From Zunongwangia profunda SM-A87 (GTDB taxonomy: Bacteria; Bacteroidota; Bacteroidia; Flavobacteriales; Flavobacteriaceae): DNA of 64,000 nt. The notes below the pieces were generated by a model, which ran no database searches, was not told the origin of the DNA, and was given only the letters and a program-made list of their open reading frames with translations. Positions within the stretch are counted from its first letter, which is position 1. Every line of letters begins with the position of its first letter. The translations under genes and the position numbers were made by a program. The stretch covers positions 4,889,501-4,953,500 of the forward strand of contig NC_014041.1 of assembly GCF_000023465.1 (NCBI RefSeq). Direction: 5' to 3'. Positions 1-8,630 of the stretch are shown in pieces.

Positions 1-1364
1 TTGCTTCCATTAATATCGTGGCCATCTTTATTCTTTCGCTGCTGATTATCCCGGTGATTTATAGCTATATGAAAATTCCAAAGTCTAAACACTTAAAGCA
101 CCTTAACAGGCAGTGGATAGGCAGCTTTGTTGGATGGATGGAGAAAATGGTTCGGAATCATCGAATAGCAGTATATTTTACCGCAGTCGGCCTTTTAGCT
201 GTTAGCATTATCGGAATTTACAATATTCGGATTTCAGGAAGTCTTCTGGAAGATATGCCACAACAAGCCGACTTCTTTAAAGATGTAAAATTCTTTGAAG
301 AGGAATTTGACGGAATTATGCCTTTAGAAATCGTAGTAGATACCAAAAGACCCCGTGGTGTATTAAAGTCTTCTACTTTAAAAAAATTAGAGCAACTTGA
401 GGACCTAATTGCGGAAGAGCCTGAACTTTCACAACCCTTATCCATCACCCGACTGGTAAAATACAGTAAACAAGCTTATTATAACGGCAACCCCAAATAT
501 TATCAGTTACCCTCTTCACAAGAGCAAAATTTCATTTTACCGTATACCAAAAACATGAAGGGTAATGATAATCTGGTAAACACGTATATCGATTCTACCG
601 GCCGATTTGCCAGGATTACCACTTTTATGAAGGATATAGGTACCGACAAAATGGAAAAAATAGAAGATAAGCTGTGGCCCAACATCCATAAAATTTTCCC
701 TGAAGATCGCTATGAGGTGAGTATGACTGGTAAAGCCCTGGTTTTCCAGAAAGGAACAACCTATTTGGTACACAATCTTGTGCTCTCACTATCCTTGGCC
801 ATTGTGCTTATTGCTTTATTGATGGCCTGGATGTTTAGATCCTTCAGAATGATCTTGATTTCCTTAGTACCTAACCTTTTACCATTGCTAATTACGGCAG
901 GAATGATGGGATTCTTAGGCGTACCTATCAAACCTTCTACTATTTTGGTATTTAGTATTGCCTTTGGAATATCTGTTGATGACACCATTCACTTTTTAGC
1001 CAAATATCGGCAGGAACTTAAAGCAAACGACTGGAAAATTAAACGCTCGGTTTATGCGGCACTCCGGGAAACCGGTGTAAGTATGTTTTATACATCGATC
1101 GTTTTATTCTTTGGATTCTCTGTCTTTATGATTAGTAGCTTTGGAGGTACCGTAGCCCTGGGCGGTCTGGTTTCGGCCACCTTACTTTTTGCCATGCTTT
1201 CTAACTTACTGTTATTACCATCCTTACTGCTTTCGCTGGAAAGAAGCATCGCAAACAAAGAAACTCTAAAGGAACCGTCAATGCGAATTATTGCCACGCC
1301 AGAAGATGAAGAAGAAATTTCTAAAGACGACGAAGAATACAAAAACCAGAAAAACAAAAACTAA
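1..1364 (+). CDS. RND/MMPL-family exporter, C-terminal part (5' truncated by window edge)
   Basis: The frame is open from base 3, so the GTG at 18 is not the real start; the gene begins outside the window. About 453 residues are visible, equivalent to the second half of an MMPL/SSD-type RND transporter: a transmembrane segment, a periplasmic loop of roughly 180 residues, then five hydrophobic segments. The segment with the acidic pair in SVDDTIHFLAKY (near base 975) matches the proton-relay aspartates of RND transporters. The C-terminus is a charged, cytoplasmic tail rich in Asp, Glu and Lys. Substrate cannot be told; members of this family export lipids or hopanoid-like compounds. asnS follows 56 bp downstream with its own promoter box. 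Confidence 0.85.
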   Translation, partial: ASINIVAIFILSLLIIPVIYSYMKIPKSKHLKHLNRQWIGSFVGWMEKMVRNHRIAVYFTAVGLLAVSIIGIYNIRISGSLLEDMPQQADFFKDVKFFEEEFDGIMPLEIVVDTKRPRGVLKSSTLKKLEQLEDLIAEEPELSQPLSITRLVKYSKQAYYNGNPKYYQLPSSQEQNFILPYTKNMKGNDNLVNTYIDSTGRFARITTFMKDIGTDKMEKIEDKLWPNIHKIFPEDRYEVSMTGKALVFQKGTTYLVHNLVLSLSLAIVLIALLMAWMFRSFRMILISLVPNLLPLLITAGMMGFLGVPIKPSTILVFSIAFGISVDDTIHFLAKYRQELKANDWKIKRSVYAALRETGVSMFYTSIVLFFGFSVFMISSFGGTVALGGLVSATLLFAMLSNLLLLPSLLLSLERSIANKETLKEPSMRIIATPEDEEEISKDDEEYKNQKNKN

Positions 1365-1389
1365 AGCTTAGTCCTTAAAGGGAAAATTT

Positions 1390-1397
1390 TATATTTG
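1390..1397 (+). promoter_or_regulatory. Putative -7 promoter box of asnS
   Basis: TATATTTG matches the Bacteroidetes -7 consensus TAnnTTTG and lies 23 bp before the asnS ATG. No good TTG -33 element is visible at the expected distance, so this is a moderate call. Confidence 0.45.
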
Positions 1398-1420
1398 TTT
1401 CTTTTCTAAATCTAAAATAA

Positions 1421-2863
1421 ATGATACAGGCTAAAGTTGCTGAAATACTAGAAAGTGACCAGTTTTTACAGGAATTTAAAGTTAGCGGATGGGTACGTTC
1501 GTTTAGAAGTAATCGCTTTGTTGCGCTAAATGACGGATCGACCATTAATAACATTCAGTGTGTTATAGATTTTGAAAAATTTAATCCTGAAACATTAAAA
1601 AGAATTACCGTTGGTGCGGCCATTAGCGTAAAAGGTATTCTTAAAGAAAGTGAAGGAAAACAGCAACGCGTAGAAATTGATGTGAAAGCAGTAAGCATTC
1701 TTGGAGATGCGAATCCTGAAGAAGTGAAACTTACCATACTTTCCCCAAAGCGTCATAGTTTAGAAAAACTTCGAGAGCAGGCACATCTAAGAGTACGCAC
1801 CAATACTTTTGGCGCTATCATGCGCGTTCGTTCAAAGCTATCTTTTGCAGTACATAGCTATTTTCAGCAAAATAATTTTTACTATGTGAATACCCCAATC
1901 ATTACGGGTAGCGATGCGGAAGGAGCTGGAGAAATGTTTAAAGTGACCAACTTTGATCTTAAAAATCCACCCAAAAATGAGGATGGAAGCATAGATTACA
2001 AAAAAGATTTCTTTGGAAAAGAGACTAATCTTACGGTTTCTGGACAGTTAGAAGGAGAAACTTACGCTCTTGGCTTAGGCCAGATCTATACTTTTGGACC
2101 AACTTTTAGGGCTGAAAATTCGAATACCTCTCGTCACCTCGCTGAATTCTGGATGATTGAACCAGAGATCGCCTTTTGTGACCTGGACGGTAATATGGAT
2201 CTTGCTGAAGATTTTATAAAATATGTGGTTAGCTATGTGCTTGAAAATTGCAAAGACGACCTTGAATTCTTAGAACAGCGCCTGGCCAATGAAGACAAGG
2301 CAAAACCTGCAGCCGAGCGAAGTGAAATGGGACTTATAGAGAAATTAAAGTTTGTTTTAGAAAACAACTTTAAACGTGTAAGTTATACCGAAGCTATAGA
2401 TATTCTTAAAGACTCAAAACCGAATAAAAAGAAGAAATTCAAATATATTATTGAAGAATGGGGTGCAGACCTACAAAGTGAGCACGAACGTTATTTGGTA
2501 GAGAAGCATTTTAAATGCCCGGTAATTTTATTTGATTATCCCGCTAAAATCAAGGCATTTTACATGCGCTTAAATGAAGACGGAAAAACTGTTAGAGCTA
2601 TGGATATCCTTTTCCCTGGAATTGGAGAAATCGTTGGTGGTTCTCAAAGAGAAGAGCGTTTAGATGTACTCAAAGAAAAGATGGCAGAATTAGGAATCGA
2701 GGAAAAAGAACTTTGGTGGTATTTAGACACCCGAAAATTTGGAACTTGTGTTCACAGTGGCTTTGGACTTGGTTTTGAACGTTTAGTACAATTTGTTACA
2801 GGAATGGGCAATATCAGAGATGTAATTCCTTTCCCAAGAACACCACAAAGCGCCGAATTTTAA
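1421..2863 (+). CDS. asnS: Asparaginyl-tRNA synthetase
   Basis: Cytoplasmic class IIb aminoacyl-tRNA synthetase charging tRNA-Asn with asparagine. The 480 residues show an N-terminal OB-fold anticodon-binding domain (about 15-105) and a class II core: motif 2 around FRAENSNTSRHLAEFWMIE (residues about 229-247) and motif 3 GFGLGFERLVQFVTG near residue 447. The length is normal for bacterial AsnRS. The motif 2 sequence with Ser-Arg-His-Leu-Ala-Glu-Phe separates it from AspRS. Since aspS is also in this window (26219-27970), direct Asn-tRNA charging is available and the transamidation route is not needed. A strong terminator follows. Confidence 0.96.
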   Translation: MIQAKVAEILESDQFLQEFKVSGWVRSFRSNRFVALNDGSTINNIQCVIDFEKFNPETLKRITVGAAISVKGILKESEGKQQRVEIDVKAVSILGDANPEEVKLTILSPKRHSLEKLREQAHLRVRTNTFGAIMRVRSKLSFAVHSYFQQNNFYYVNTPIITGSDAEGAGEMFKVTNFDLKNPPKNEDGSIDYKKDFFGKETNLTVSGQLEGETYALGLGQIYTFGPTFRAENSNTSRHLAEFWMIEPEIAFCDLDGNMDLAEDFIKYVVSYVLENCKDDLEFLEQRLANEDKAKPAAERSEMGLIEKLKFVLENNFKRVSYTEAIDILKDSKPNKKKKFKYIIEEWGADLQSEHERYLVEKHFKCPVILFDYPAKIKAFYMRLNEDGKTVRAMDILFPGIGEIVGGSQREERLDVLKEKMAELGIEEKELWWYLDTRKFGTCVHSGFGLGFERLVQFVTGMGNIRDVIPFPRTPQSAEF

Positions 2864-2888
2864 AAACATTGTTTTTTTATATAAGATC

Positions 2889-2924
2889 AAACCTCACAGG
2901 CTTCAAAACCTGTGAGGTTTTTTC
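2889..2924 (+). terminator. Rho-independent terminator after asnS
   Basis: A perfect 12-bp stem (AAACCTCACAGG at 2889-2900 with its complement at 2909-2920), an 8-base loop and a following T run lie 25 bp after the asnS stop. Confidence 0.9.
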
Positions 2925-3106
2925 TTTAGAATACTATTGCTTATTTTACAGCATGAAAGAATCTAAATCATCCATCAAGACAATAAAAGCTTTTAATTTT
3001 ATGTAAGTTATTGGTTTGATGGCTTCAGTATTTATTCTTTTAAGATTATCATTTTCACCGTTAATGCCGCTATACAAGGCTGGTATAATCCCATATCGTA
3101 TAATCC

Positions 3107-3973
3107 TTGAAAATTAAAGAAATACATATTGTTCCACAGCTTTCGGAGAAAATTAGATTACAGGAATATGCTGCAAGCATATTTACATCGATCACTACCA
3201 GAAGTGCTGTTAAAAAAGCTATTAAAAAACAACAAATTTTAGTTGACGGCGAAATTGGACAAACCGGAGACTGGATTTTAGAGGGGCAGCAAATCGAATT
3301 GCTTCAGCCCCAAAAACAACAAAAAGTTTTCGAATTAAGACTTGAAGTTATTTACGAAGACGATCATATTGCCGTGATCAATAAACCTGCGGGGTATCCC
3401 ACCAGTGGAAATTACCATAAAACCATAAAAAATGCTCTGCCTTTTAATCTACAAGCTTCAAAAGAAATAGACAAATTAGAAATTCCTCAACCGGCACATC
3501 GACTGGATAATCCAACAAGCGGGATTTTACTTTGTGCCAAAACAAACAAGGCTTTAATCGAATTAAACAGGCAATTTCAGGATAAAGAAATTCAAAAAAC
3601 ATATATAGCCATTGTTGAAGGATGCTTTCCAGAAGAACAACAAATATTTAATGACGAGATTGAAGAAAAACAAGCCACAACCGCAGTGAAACTTTTGGGA
3701 ACAATAATGTTTAAAAGTGCCAAATTAAGCCTTTTAGAAGCAAAACCTTTAACCGGCAGAACGCATCAGATAAGAATACACCTGGCAAAAAACGGGTTCC
3801 CTATTTTAGGGGAAAATTTATACGGGTCTCCCGCTATACCCTTCAAAAAAGGTTTGTTTTTAACTTCAATCGCAGTGAATTTCAAACACCCAACAGGTTC
3901 TGCACAACAATATTTTAAGATTGATTTTCCGAAGAAATTCAAAAGATTTACAGACAATCTTGAGCATAGTTAA
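3107..3973 (+). CDS. RluA-family RNA pseudouridine synthase
   Basis: Isomerises uridine to pseudouridine in rRNA or tRNA. An S4-like RNA-binding segment occupies residues 1-70, followed by the RluA catalytic domain with HRLDNPTSGILL, where Asp134 is the expected catalytic residue, and the later signature GRTHQIRIHLAKNG. The start is TTG at 3107: an in-frame stop lies at 3101-3103 and the sequence from this codon (MKIKEIHIVPQLSEK) is family-like, so no ATG upstream is possible. Which U it modifies cannot be told; length (288) and the short S4 region are closest to RluA/RluD-type enzymes of Bacteroidetes. Confidence 0.88.
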   Translation: MKIKEIHIVPQLSEKIRLQEYAASIFTSITTRSAVKKAIKKQQILVDGEIGQTGDWILEGQQIELLQPQKQQKVFELRLEVIYEDDHIAVINKPAGYPTSGNYHKTIKNALPFNLQASKEIDKLEIPQPAHRLDNPTSGILLCAKTNKALIELNRQFQDKEIQKTYIAIVEGCFPEEQQIFNDEIEEKQATTAVKLLGTIMFKSAKLSLLEAKPLTGRTHQIRIHLAKNGFPILGENLYGSPAIPFKKGLFLTSIAVNFKHPTGSAQQYFKIDFPKKFKRFTDNLEHS

Positions 3974-4028
3974 CAAAATTTTACCACAATCATCTACTAT
4001 GCCAAACTGCAATGAGCGAACATTTCCG

Positions 4029-4036
4029 TATTTTTG
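4029..4036 (+). promoter_or_regulatory. Putative -7 promoter box of rpoN
   Basis: TATTTTTG fits TAnnTTTG and ends 21 bp before the rpoN ATG. The -33 element is not clear. Confidence 0.4.
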
Positions 4037-4057
4037 TGAGTAAAGGAAAATATTTTT

Positions 4058-5530
4058 ATGCTAAAACAGCAATTAAATTTTAAGTTATCACAAAAGCTAT
4101 CTCCGCAGCAAATCCAGTTGATGAAGCTTATTCAATTGCCCACACAGGCTTTTGAACAGCGTATTAAGCAGGAAATCGAGGAAAATCCCGCTTTAGAAAC
4201 CGGGAAGGATGAGCAGCGCGATGAATATGACTATGAGGATGAATATGATAACAGAGATTCTGAAGCTGAATTCGACGATAATAACGAGATCGATGCAGAA
4301 GATATTAATGTTGATGAATATTTAAGTGATGATGAAATACCCAGCTATCGCTTACAGGCCAATAACTATAGTGCGGATGACGAAGAGAAACAAGTTCCTT
4401 ATGCTGCCGGAACTTCGTTCACCCAGCACCTTAGAAATCAGTTAAACACCTTTAGATTTGATGATACCGAGTTTGAGATTGCTGAGTTTTTGGTAGGAAG
4501 TATTGATGAAAGCGGCTATATAAGGAGAAACATTCCTGACGTGGTCGATGACCTTGCCTTTACGCAAAATGTTTATACCGACGAACCAACTGTCGAAAAA
4601 GTCCTTAAAAAGGTTCAGGAATTAGATCCTGCAGGAGTTGGGGCACGTTCGCTTAAGGAATGTTTGCTAATTCAGCTAAAAAGAAAAGATCCCACCAGAG
4701 CAGTAACTTTAGCTTCAGATATCATAGAAGAATCTTTCGATCAGTTCAGTAAAAAACATTATACCAAACTGCTTTCGAAGCACGATATTTCTGAAGATGA
4801 ACTTAGAGAAGCTATTGAAGTGATAAGTCACCTAAACCCAAAACCGGGTGGTGCTTATTCTGGAAATACTAGAATGGTAGAACATGTTATTCCAGACTTC
4901 ACTATTAAAATTGTTGATGGGGATCTGGAGCTTAGCTTAAACGGAAGAAATGCTCCAGAGATGCATGTTTCCAGGGATTATAGCAATATGCTTAAAGGCT
5001 ATAAAGAAAGTAAGAAAAAAACCAAGGAGCAGAAGGATGCCGTAATGTTTATTAAACAGAAGCTGGATGCGGCAAAGTGGTTTATTGAAGCCATAAAACA
5101 ACGCCAGCAAACACTGATGGTTACCATGAGTTCAATTATGCATTATCAAAAAGAATATTTCTTGACGGGCGACGAGCGTAACCTTAGACCCATGATCTTA
5201 AAAGATATTGCTGATGAGATCGAAATGGATGTTTCAACCGTATCCAGAGTTGCCAATAGTAAATATGTGGATACTCCTTACGGCACCAAATTAATAAAAG
5301 AATTCTTCTCTGAATCCATGAAAAATGATCAGGGCGAAGACGTTTCTACCAGAGAAATAAAGAAAATCCTTGAAATGTCTATTGAAGAGGAAGATAAAAG
5401 AAGACCACTAACAGATGAGAAACTTGCGAAAGTCTTAAAAGACAAAGGTTATCCTATCGCAAGAAGAACAGTAGCCAAATACAGAGAACAATTAGACATT
5501 CCAGTAGCGCGCTTACGTAAAGAAATTTAA
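4058..5530 (+). CDS. rpoN: RNA polymerase sigma-54 factor
   Basis: Alternative sigma factor that needs an enhancer-binding ATPase. Region I is at the N-terminus (QKLSPQQIQLMKLIQLP and EEIEENPALE), followed by a strongly acidic region II (about residues 48-110), the core-binding and DNA-binding regions, and the RpoN box ARRTVAKYRE near residues 467-476. At 490 residues it is full length. The stop overlaps the ATG of the next gene by one base (TAATG), so the two are probably translated together. No sigma-54-type (GG-N10-GC) promoter was recognised in this window. Confidence 0.96.
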   Translation: MLKQQLNFKLSQKLSPQQIQLMKLIQLPTQAFEQRIKQEIEENPALETGKDEQRDEYDYEDEYDNRDSEAEFDDNNEIDAEDINVDEYLSDDEIPSYRLQANNYSADDEEKQVPYAAGTSFTQHLRNQLNTFRFDDTEFEIAEFLVGSIDESGYIRRNIPDVVDDLAFTQNVYTDEPTVEKVLKKVQELDPAGVGARSLKECLLIQLKRKDPTRAVTLASDIIEESFDQFSKKHYTKLLSKHDISEDELREAIEVISHLNPKPGGAYSGNTRMVEHVIPDFTIKIVDGDLELSLNGRNAPEMHVSRDYSNMLKGYKESKKKTKEQKDAVMFIKQKLDAAKWFIEAIKQRQQTLMVTMSSIMHYQKEYFLTGDERNLRPMILKDIADEIEMDVSTVSRVANSKYVDTPYGTKLIKEFFSESMKNDQGEDVSTREIKKILEMSIEEEDKRRPLTDEKLAKVLKDKGYPIARRTVAKYREQLDIPVARLRKEI

Positions 5531-6135
5531 TGAAAGGAATCCTTAAGCTGGCCTCATACGTTTTTCACCCTATTTGGATGCCATTTCTAGGGAGTTTATT
5601 ATATTTTGAACTTACCCCAAGGTTTTTTCCTGAAGAGGTCATCAAAGCGAAATTATTAGCGATCTCGATTATTACTATTTTTATTCCGATCGTTTTCTTT
5701 TTTTTGCTAAAAAACCTGGGAAAGGTTACCAGTATGTCCCTATCCAAAGTAGAAGAGCGAAAATGGCCGCTTTTCTTTTTTGCCATACTTACACTAATGG
5801 TACTGAATCAAATTCTGGATCGTTATAATTATCCTGAAATTTACTTTTATTTTCTCGGCATCCTTGGAGCTGATATAATCGCTTATCTTTTTACTCTTTT
5901 TCGTATAAAAATAAGTTTACATATGATGGGACTGGCCGGTTTCACCATGTTTTTAATTGCATTTAGCCGCTATTTTCATATCAATTTAATATTGGCCACT
6001 TCAGGATTATTAATTGCCCTGGGATTAACCGCAAGCTCACGCTTATACTTTAAAGCGCATACTAACCTGGAATTAATTTTAGGCATTATAGCAGGTATTT
6101 TACCACAATTACTATTTTTCTATTACTGGTTATAA
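5530..6135 (+). CDS. Integral membrane protein with PAP2-like features
   Basis: A 201-residue protein with about six hydrophobic segments. The C-terminal part contains SRLYFKAHTNLELILG, which resembles the third PAP2 phosphatase motif (SR-X5-H-X3-D) but has Glu where Asp is usual, and LHMMG where PSGH would be expected. It is therefore either a degenerate PAP2 relative or a lineage-specific membrane protein; enzyme activity is not supported. It is coupled to rpoN by a one-base overlap, and its 3' end overlaps the convergent porT gene by six bases. Confidence 0.7.
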   Translation: MKGILKLASYVFHPIWMPFLGSLLYFELTPRFFPEEVIKAKLLAISIITIFIPIVFFFLLKNLGKVTSMSLSKVEERKWPLFFFAILTLMVLNQILDRYNYPEIYFYFLGILGADIIAYLFTLFRIKISLHMMGLAGFTMFLIAFSRYFHINLILATSGLLIALGLTASSRLYFKAHTNLELILGIIAGILPQLLFFYYWL

Positions 6136-6843
6136 AATATAAAACATCAACCCAACCCGCAATGTAGAAACTCCAAAGGTCTCACCATCTACAGCGGCAT
6201 TATCGAAAAATGGATTTAAGCTATAATAAATCTGAAAATTAAAAGTACTATATCCAAAAGTAAAACTAGTACCTAATCTAAAGCGTTCTAATTCTGGCAC
6301 ATCACTTTGCTTAACCACATTAGCATTCTGCCTAAAAACCGATCTAAAATGATAAATATAGCCTAGTTTTAGGCCCGCATAAATTCGCCAGAATTTGTAG
6401 GAGGAAAAAGTAGAAGTTCTCCATCGAAACTGGATAGGTGCCTCTACCAAAAAAGTGCTAAAGCGATTAGAATCATAATCGATATTATCTTGACTAAGAT
6501 TCCTAAAAATAGTTTCTCCATTTTCATTTTCTCCTATAAAGAGATTTTGGCCAAAACTATCGAAAGCTAGTCCTAATCCCACACCTATACCGATATTTCT
6601 ATTTTTATTAAAGGGAATATCACGAATAAACCCACCACTCAATCCGGCAGAAAAGCCGTTTTGATCCATAAATTGCGGTCGATCGGTAATAAAATTAAAA
6701 GTTAATCCAAAATAAAATTGATCTTCTCGATAACTGCTATCGATAACAGTAGGAATACTGTCTGCAAAAGCAGGGTTGGTTTCCTGCGCTTTGGCCTTAC
6801 TACCTATGATCAAAATTAGAATTATAAGATACCAGTATCTCAT
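6130..6843 (-). CDS. porT: PorT-family outer-membrane beta-barrel protein (type IX secretion)
   Basis: PorT is an outer-membrane protein needed for type IX secretion and gliding in Bacteroidetes. The 237 residues begin with a cleavable signal peptide (LIILILIIGSKAKAQ, cut after AKA) and continue with alternating amphipathic strands ending in an aromatic C-terminus. Family-like signatures are DQFYFGLTFNFITDRPQ, the arrangement NGFSAGL...GFIRDIP, and APIQFRWRTSTFSSYKFWRIYAGLKLGY. It lies convergent to the rpoN pair. The family assignment is by recognition of these blocks; a generic outer-membrane barrel is the alternative. Confidence 0.72.
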   Translation of the reverse strand: MRYWYLIILILIIGSKAKAQETNPAFADSIPTVIDSSYREDQFYFGLTFNFITDRPQFMDQNGFSAGLSGGFIRDIPFNKNRNIGIGVGLGLAFDSFGQNLFIGENENGETIFRNLSQDNIDYDSNRFSTFLVEAPIQFRWRTSTFSSYKFWRIYAGLKLGYIYHFRSVFRQNANVVKQSDVPELERFRLGTSFTFGYSTFNFQIYYSLNPFFDNAAVDGETFGVSTLRVGLMFYIL

Positions 6844-6970
6844 GCTAAGGATAAAATTAAATTAAAACTAAACTACCTAAGGGAAAGCCTATATCGCATT
6901 TATTTGAAAATTACTTTTCATTTTGAAGTAGGCTTCAGAGCGTTTATTTAGAATTATAAAGTAAATATAA

Positions 6971-7013
6971 AAAAACATCCCATCCTGAAATCAGGATGGG
7001 ATGTTTTTAAATA
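6971..7013 (-). terminator. Terminator downstream of the exb cluster
   Basis: A near-perfect inverted repeat (18-bp arms, 6971-6988 and 6991-7008, containing ACATCCCATCCTGA) is flanked by A run on the left and T run on the right, so it can end transcripts from both strands. It mainly closes the exbB-exbD operon on the minus strand. Confidence 0.88.
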
Positions 7014-7030
7014 ATTTCTAAACTACACTA

Positions 7031-7513
7031 CTAATCGTTTGCTTTTGTAGCATCACCTTGTACGGTAGTATAGTTAATTTTAAGCGCTTCAGCTTTCCTT
7101 AGTTCTTGTTTAATATCTGAAACAAGCCCCATATTGGTTTCTTTATCCACCTTTAAAGCTGTAGTTAAATAAGGTATAAGCTCCTCTCTTTTACTATCTC
7201 TTTCAGAATAAATAAAAGATTGCACTTCGCTAACATCCGCAAACTTATCGTTCAATTGGATTCTTGCTTCAGTACCATATTTGTTTTGATATCTCTGGCT
7301 TGGTTTACCTGCGTATATATACATCACCAAATCCTTCTTATCAAGTTTTTCAACCTGATCTGCCGTTGGTAATGAATTCTGTACCATTAAGGTTGTTTCA
7401 CGCATCGTTGTCGCTACCATAAAGAAAAACAGTAACATAAATACAATATCAGGTAACGACGCGGTGCTAATCGCAGGCAACTCTCCAGACTTTTTCTTTT
7501 TAAATTTAGACAT
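7031..7513 (-). CDS. exbD: ExbD/TolR-family biopolymer transport protein (second copy)
   Basis: Inner-membrane partner of ExbB in a proton-driven motor that energises TonB-dependent outer-membrane transport. The 160 residues have a short basic N-terminus, one transmembrane helix (residues about 17-37) with the expected proton-relevant Asp in LPDIVFMLLFFFMV, and a periplasmic domain. It lies 42 bp downstream of the first exbD and is the last gene of the four-gene cluster. Confidence 0.9.
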   Translation of the reverse strand: MSKFKKKKSGELPAISTASLPDIVFMLLFFFMVATTMRETTLMVQNSLPTADQVEKLDKKDLVMYIYAGKPSQRYQNKYGTEARIQLNDKFADVSEVQSFIYSERDSKREELIPYLTTALKVDKETNMGLVSDIKQELRKAEALKINYTTVQGDATKAND

Positions 7514-7555
7514 AATAAATGTTCTATTAATTTATTTTAAAAAGGCTGTTAACCT

Positions 7556-8164
7556 CTATTTAGGCTCGGCTTCTGAAAGCTTTTGAGGAATCATATCTTT
7601 TATAGACTCGATTTTTTCCTTTAAAGATTCCTTTCTTGCGTCACCTGTTTTAGGATCGTTATACTCCGCTTCAAGTTCCACGAAAGTCGAACCATATAAA
7701 CGTTTAGCTTCACGATTTCTTAATTCATTATAGGCAGCCACTAATTCGTTTTGTACTGCTATATATGTACCATATTCCGTACCTCGGTTATTTACTAAAG
7801 AAATTACCGCTTTTTGAGGATTTACCGATAAATCTGGATCTCCAGTTCCCTGGCAAAAGCTACAAGCTTCGCTTCCGCTTCCTCCGCCATTATCAAGAAA
7901 ATCAAAAGCAGCCTTTCTAAGATCTTTCAGTTCCATTTCCTCTCCCTCTACCAACAAATCGTTGTTAGCATTCACAACTACTTCAAATACGTTACGCATT
8001 TTAAGTGTAGGCGGGTCAACTTCTTCTGGCTGCCATGGCGGAAGCTTTCTACTTATCCCCTTATCTGTCTCGATGGTAGTAGTTACCAGGAAGAAGATAA
8101 GAAGTAAGAAAGCGATGTCTGCCATAGATCCCGCATTTACTTCTGGTGATGATCTTCTAGCCAT
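7556..8164 (-). CDS. exbD: ExbD/TolR-family biopolymer transport protein with periplasmic CxxC (first copy)
   Basis: A longer ExbD paralog (202 residues). The single N-terminal helix carries the Asp in SMADIAFLLLIFFLVTT. The periplasmic part has an insertion with ACSFCQGTGD, a Cys-x2-Cys-x-Gly-x-Gly pattern like a zinc knuckle or redox pair, which the second copy lacks. Two unequal ExbD subunits in one operon suggest a hetero-oligomeric motor or two distinct outer-membrane client systems. Confidence 0.9.
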   Translation of the reverse strand: MARRSSPEVNAGSMADIAFLLLIFFLVTTTIETDKGISRKLPPWQPEEVDPPTLKMRNVFEVVVNANNDLLVEGEEMELKDLRKAAFDFLDNGGGSGSEACSFCQGTGDPDLSVNPQKAVISLVNNRGTEYGTYIAVQNELVAAYNELRNREAKRLYGSTFVELEAEYNDPKTGDARKESLKEKIESIKDMIPQKLSEAEPK

Positions 8165-8170
8165 AGGTTC

Positions 8171-8608
8171 TTAACTTATTAATTTTTTAACTCCGGAAAA
8201 TACCATTGCTAATATTGCCAGTGCAGCAAGAATATAGAAGCAAACTAAACCAGCTCCTACCCAATGTACTGTACCTGCAGATATAATATCTCCCTCTCTA
8301 GTGGTTACTTGTGTACCTGTTGTTACCAAATATGATACCAAAACAACTACAGCGAAAGAAACTATTCCAATTATTGTATTTTTAATGTTACCACGGAACA
8401 ATCCTGCAATAACAAAGATCGCGACAAGTGCAATAACAACCGCTAGTACTAGATATGAAATCCACATCATTGGTTCCAGCACGCTGCTCTGAACATCTGC
8501 CGATGCCTCGATTGCATCGTCACCAGCAGCCAGGATTCTTCCTAAGAAGATAAGCCCTAGCACACCTATAACTAATGCAACATATTTTAAAATTTTATGT
8601 AAAGTCAT
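8171..8608 (-). CDS. Small four-helix membrane protein of the exb cluster
   Basis: A 145-residue protein with about four transmembrane helices (YVALVIGVLGLIFLG at the start, then three more) and no catalytic motif. It lies 6 bp from exbD and 22 bp from exbB, so it is almost certainly cotranscribed. I do not recognise a characterised function; position inside the cluster suggests an accessory subunit or assembly factor of the ExbB/ExbD motor. Confidence 0.8.
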   Translation of the reverse strand: MTLHKILKYVALVIGVLGLIFLGRILAAGDDAIEASADVQSSVLEPMMWISYLVLAVVIALVAIFVIAGLFRGNIKNTIIGIVSFAVVVLVSYLVTTGTQVTTREGDIISAGTVHWVGAGLVCFYILAALAILAMVFSGVKKLIS

Positions 8609-8630
8609 AACTTTTATTAGTCAGGTCTTA

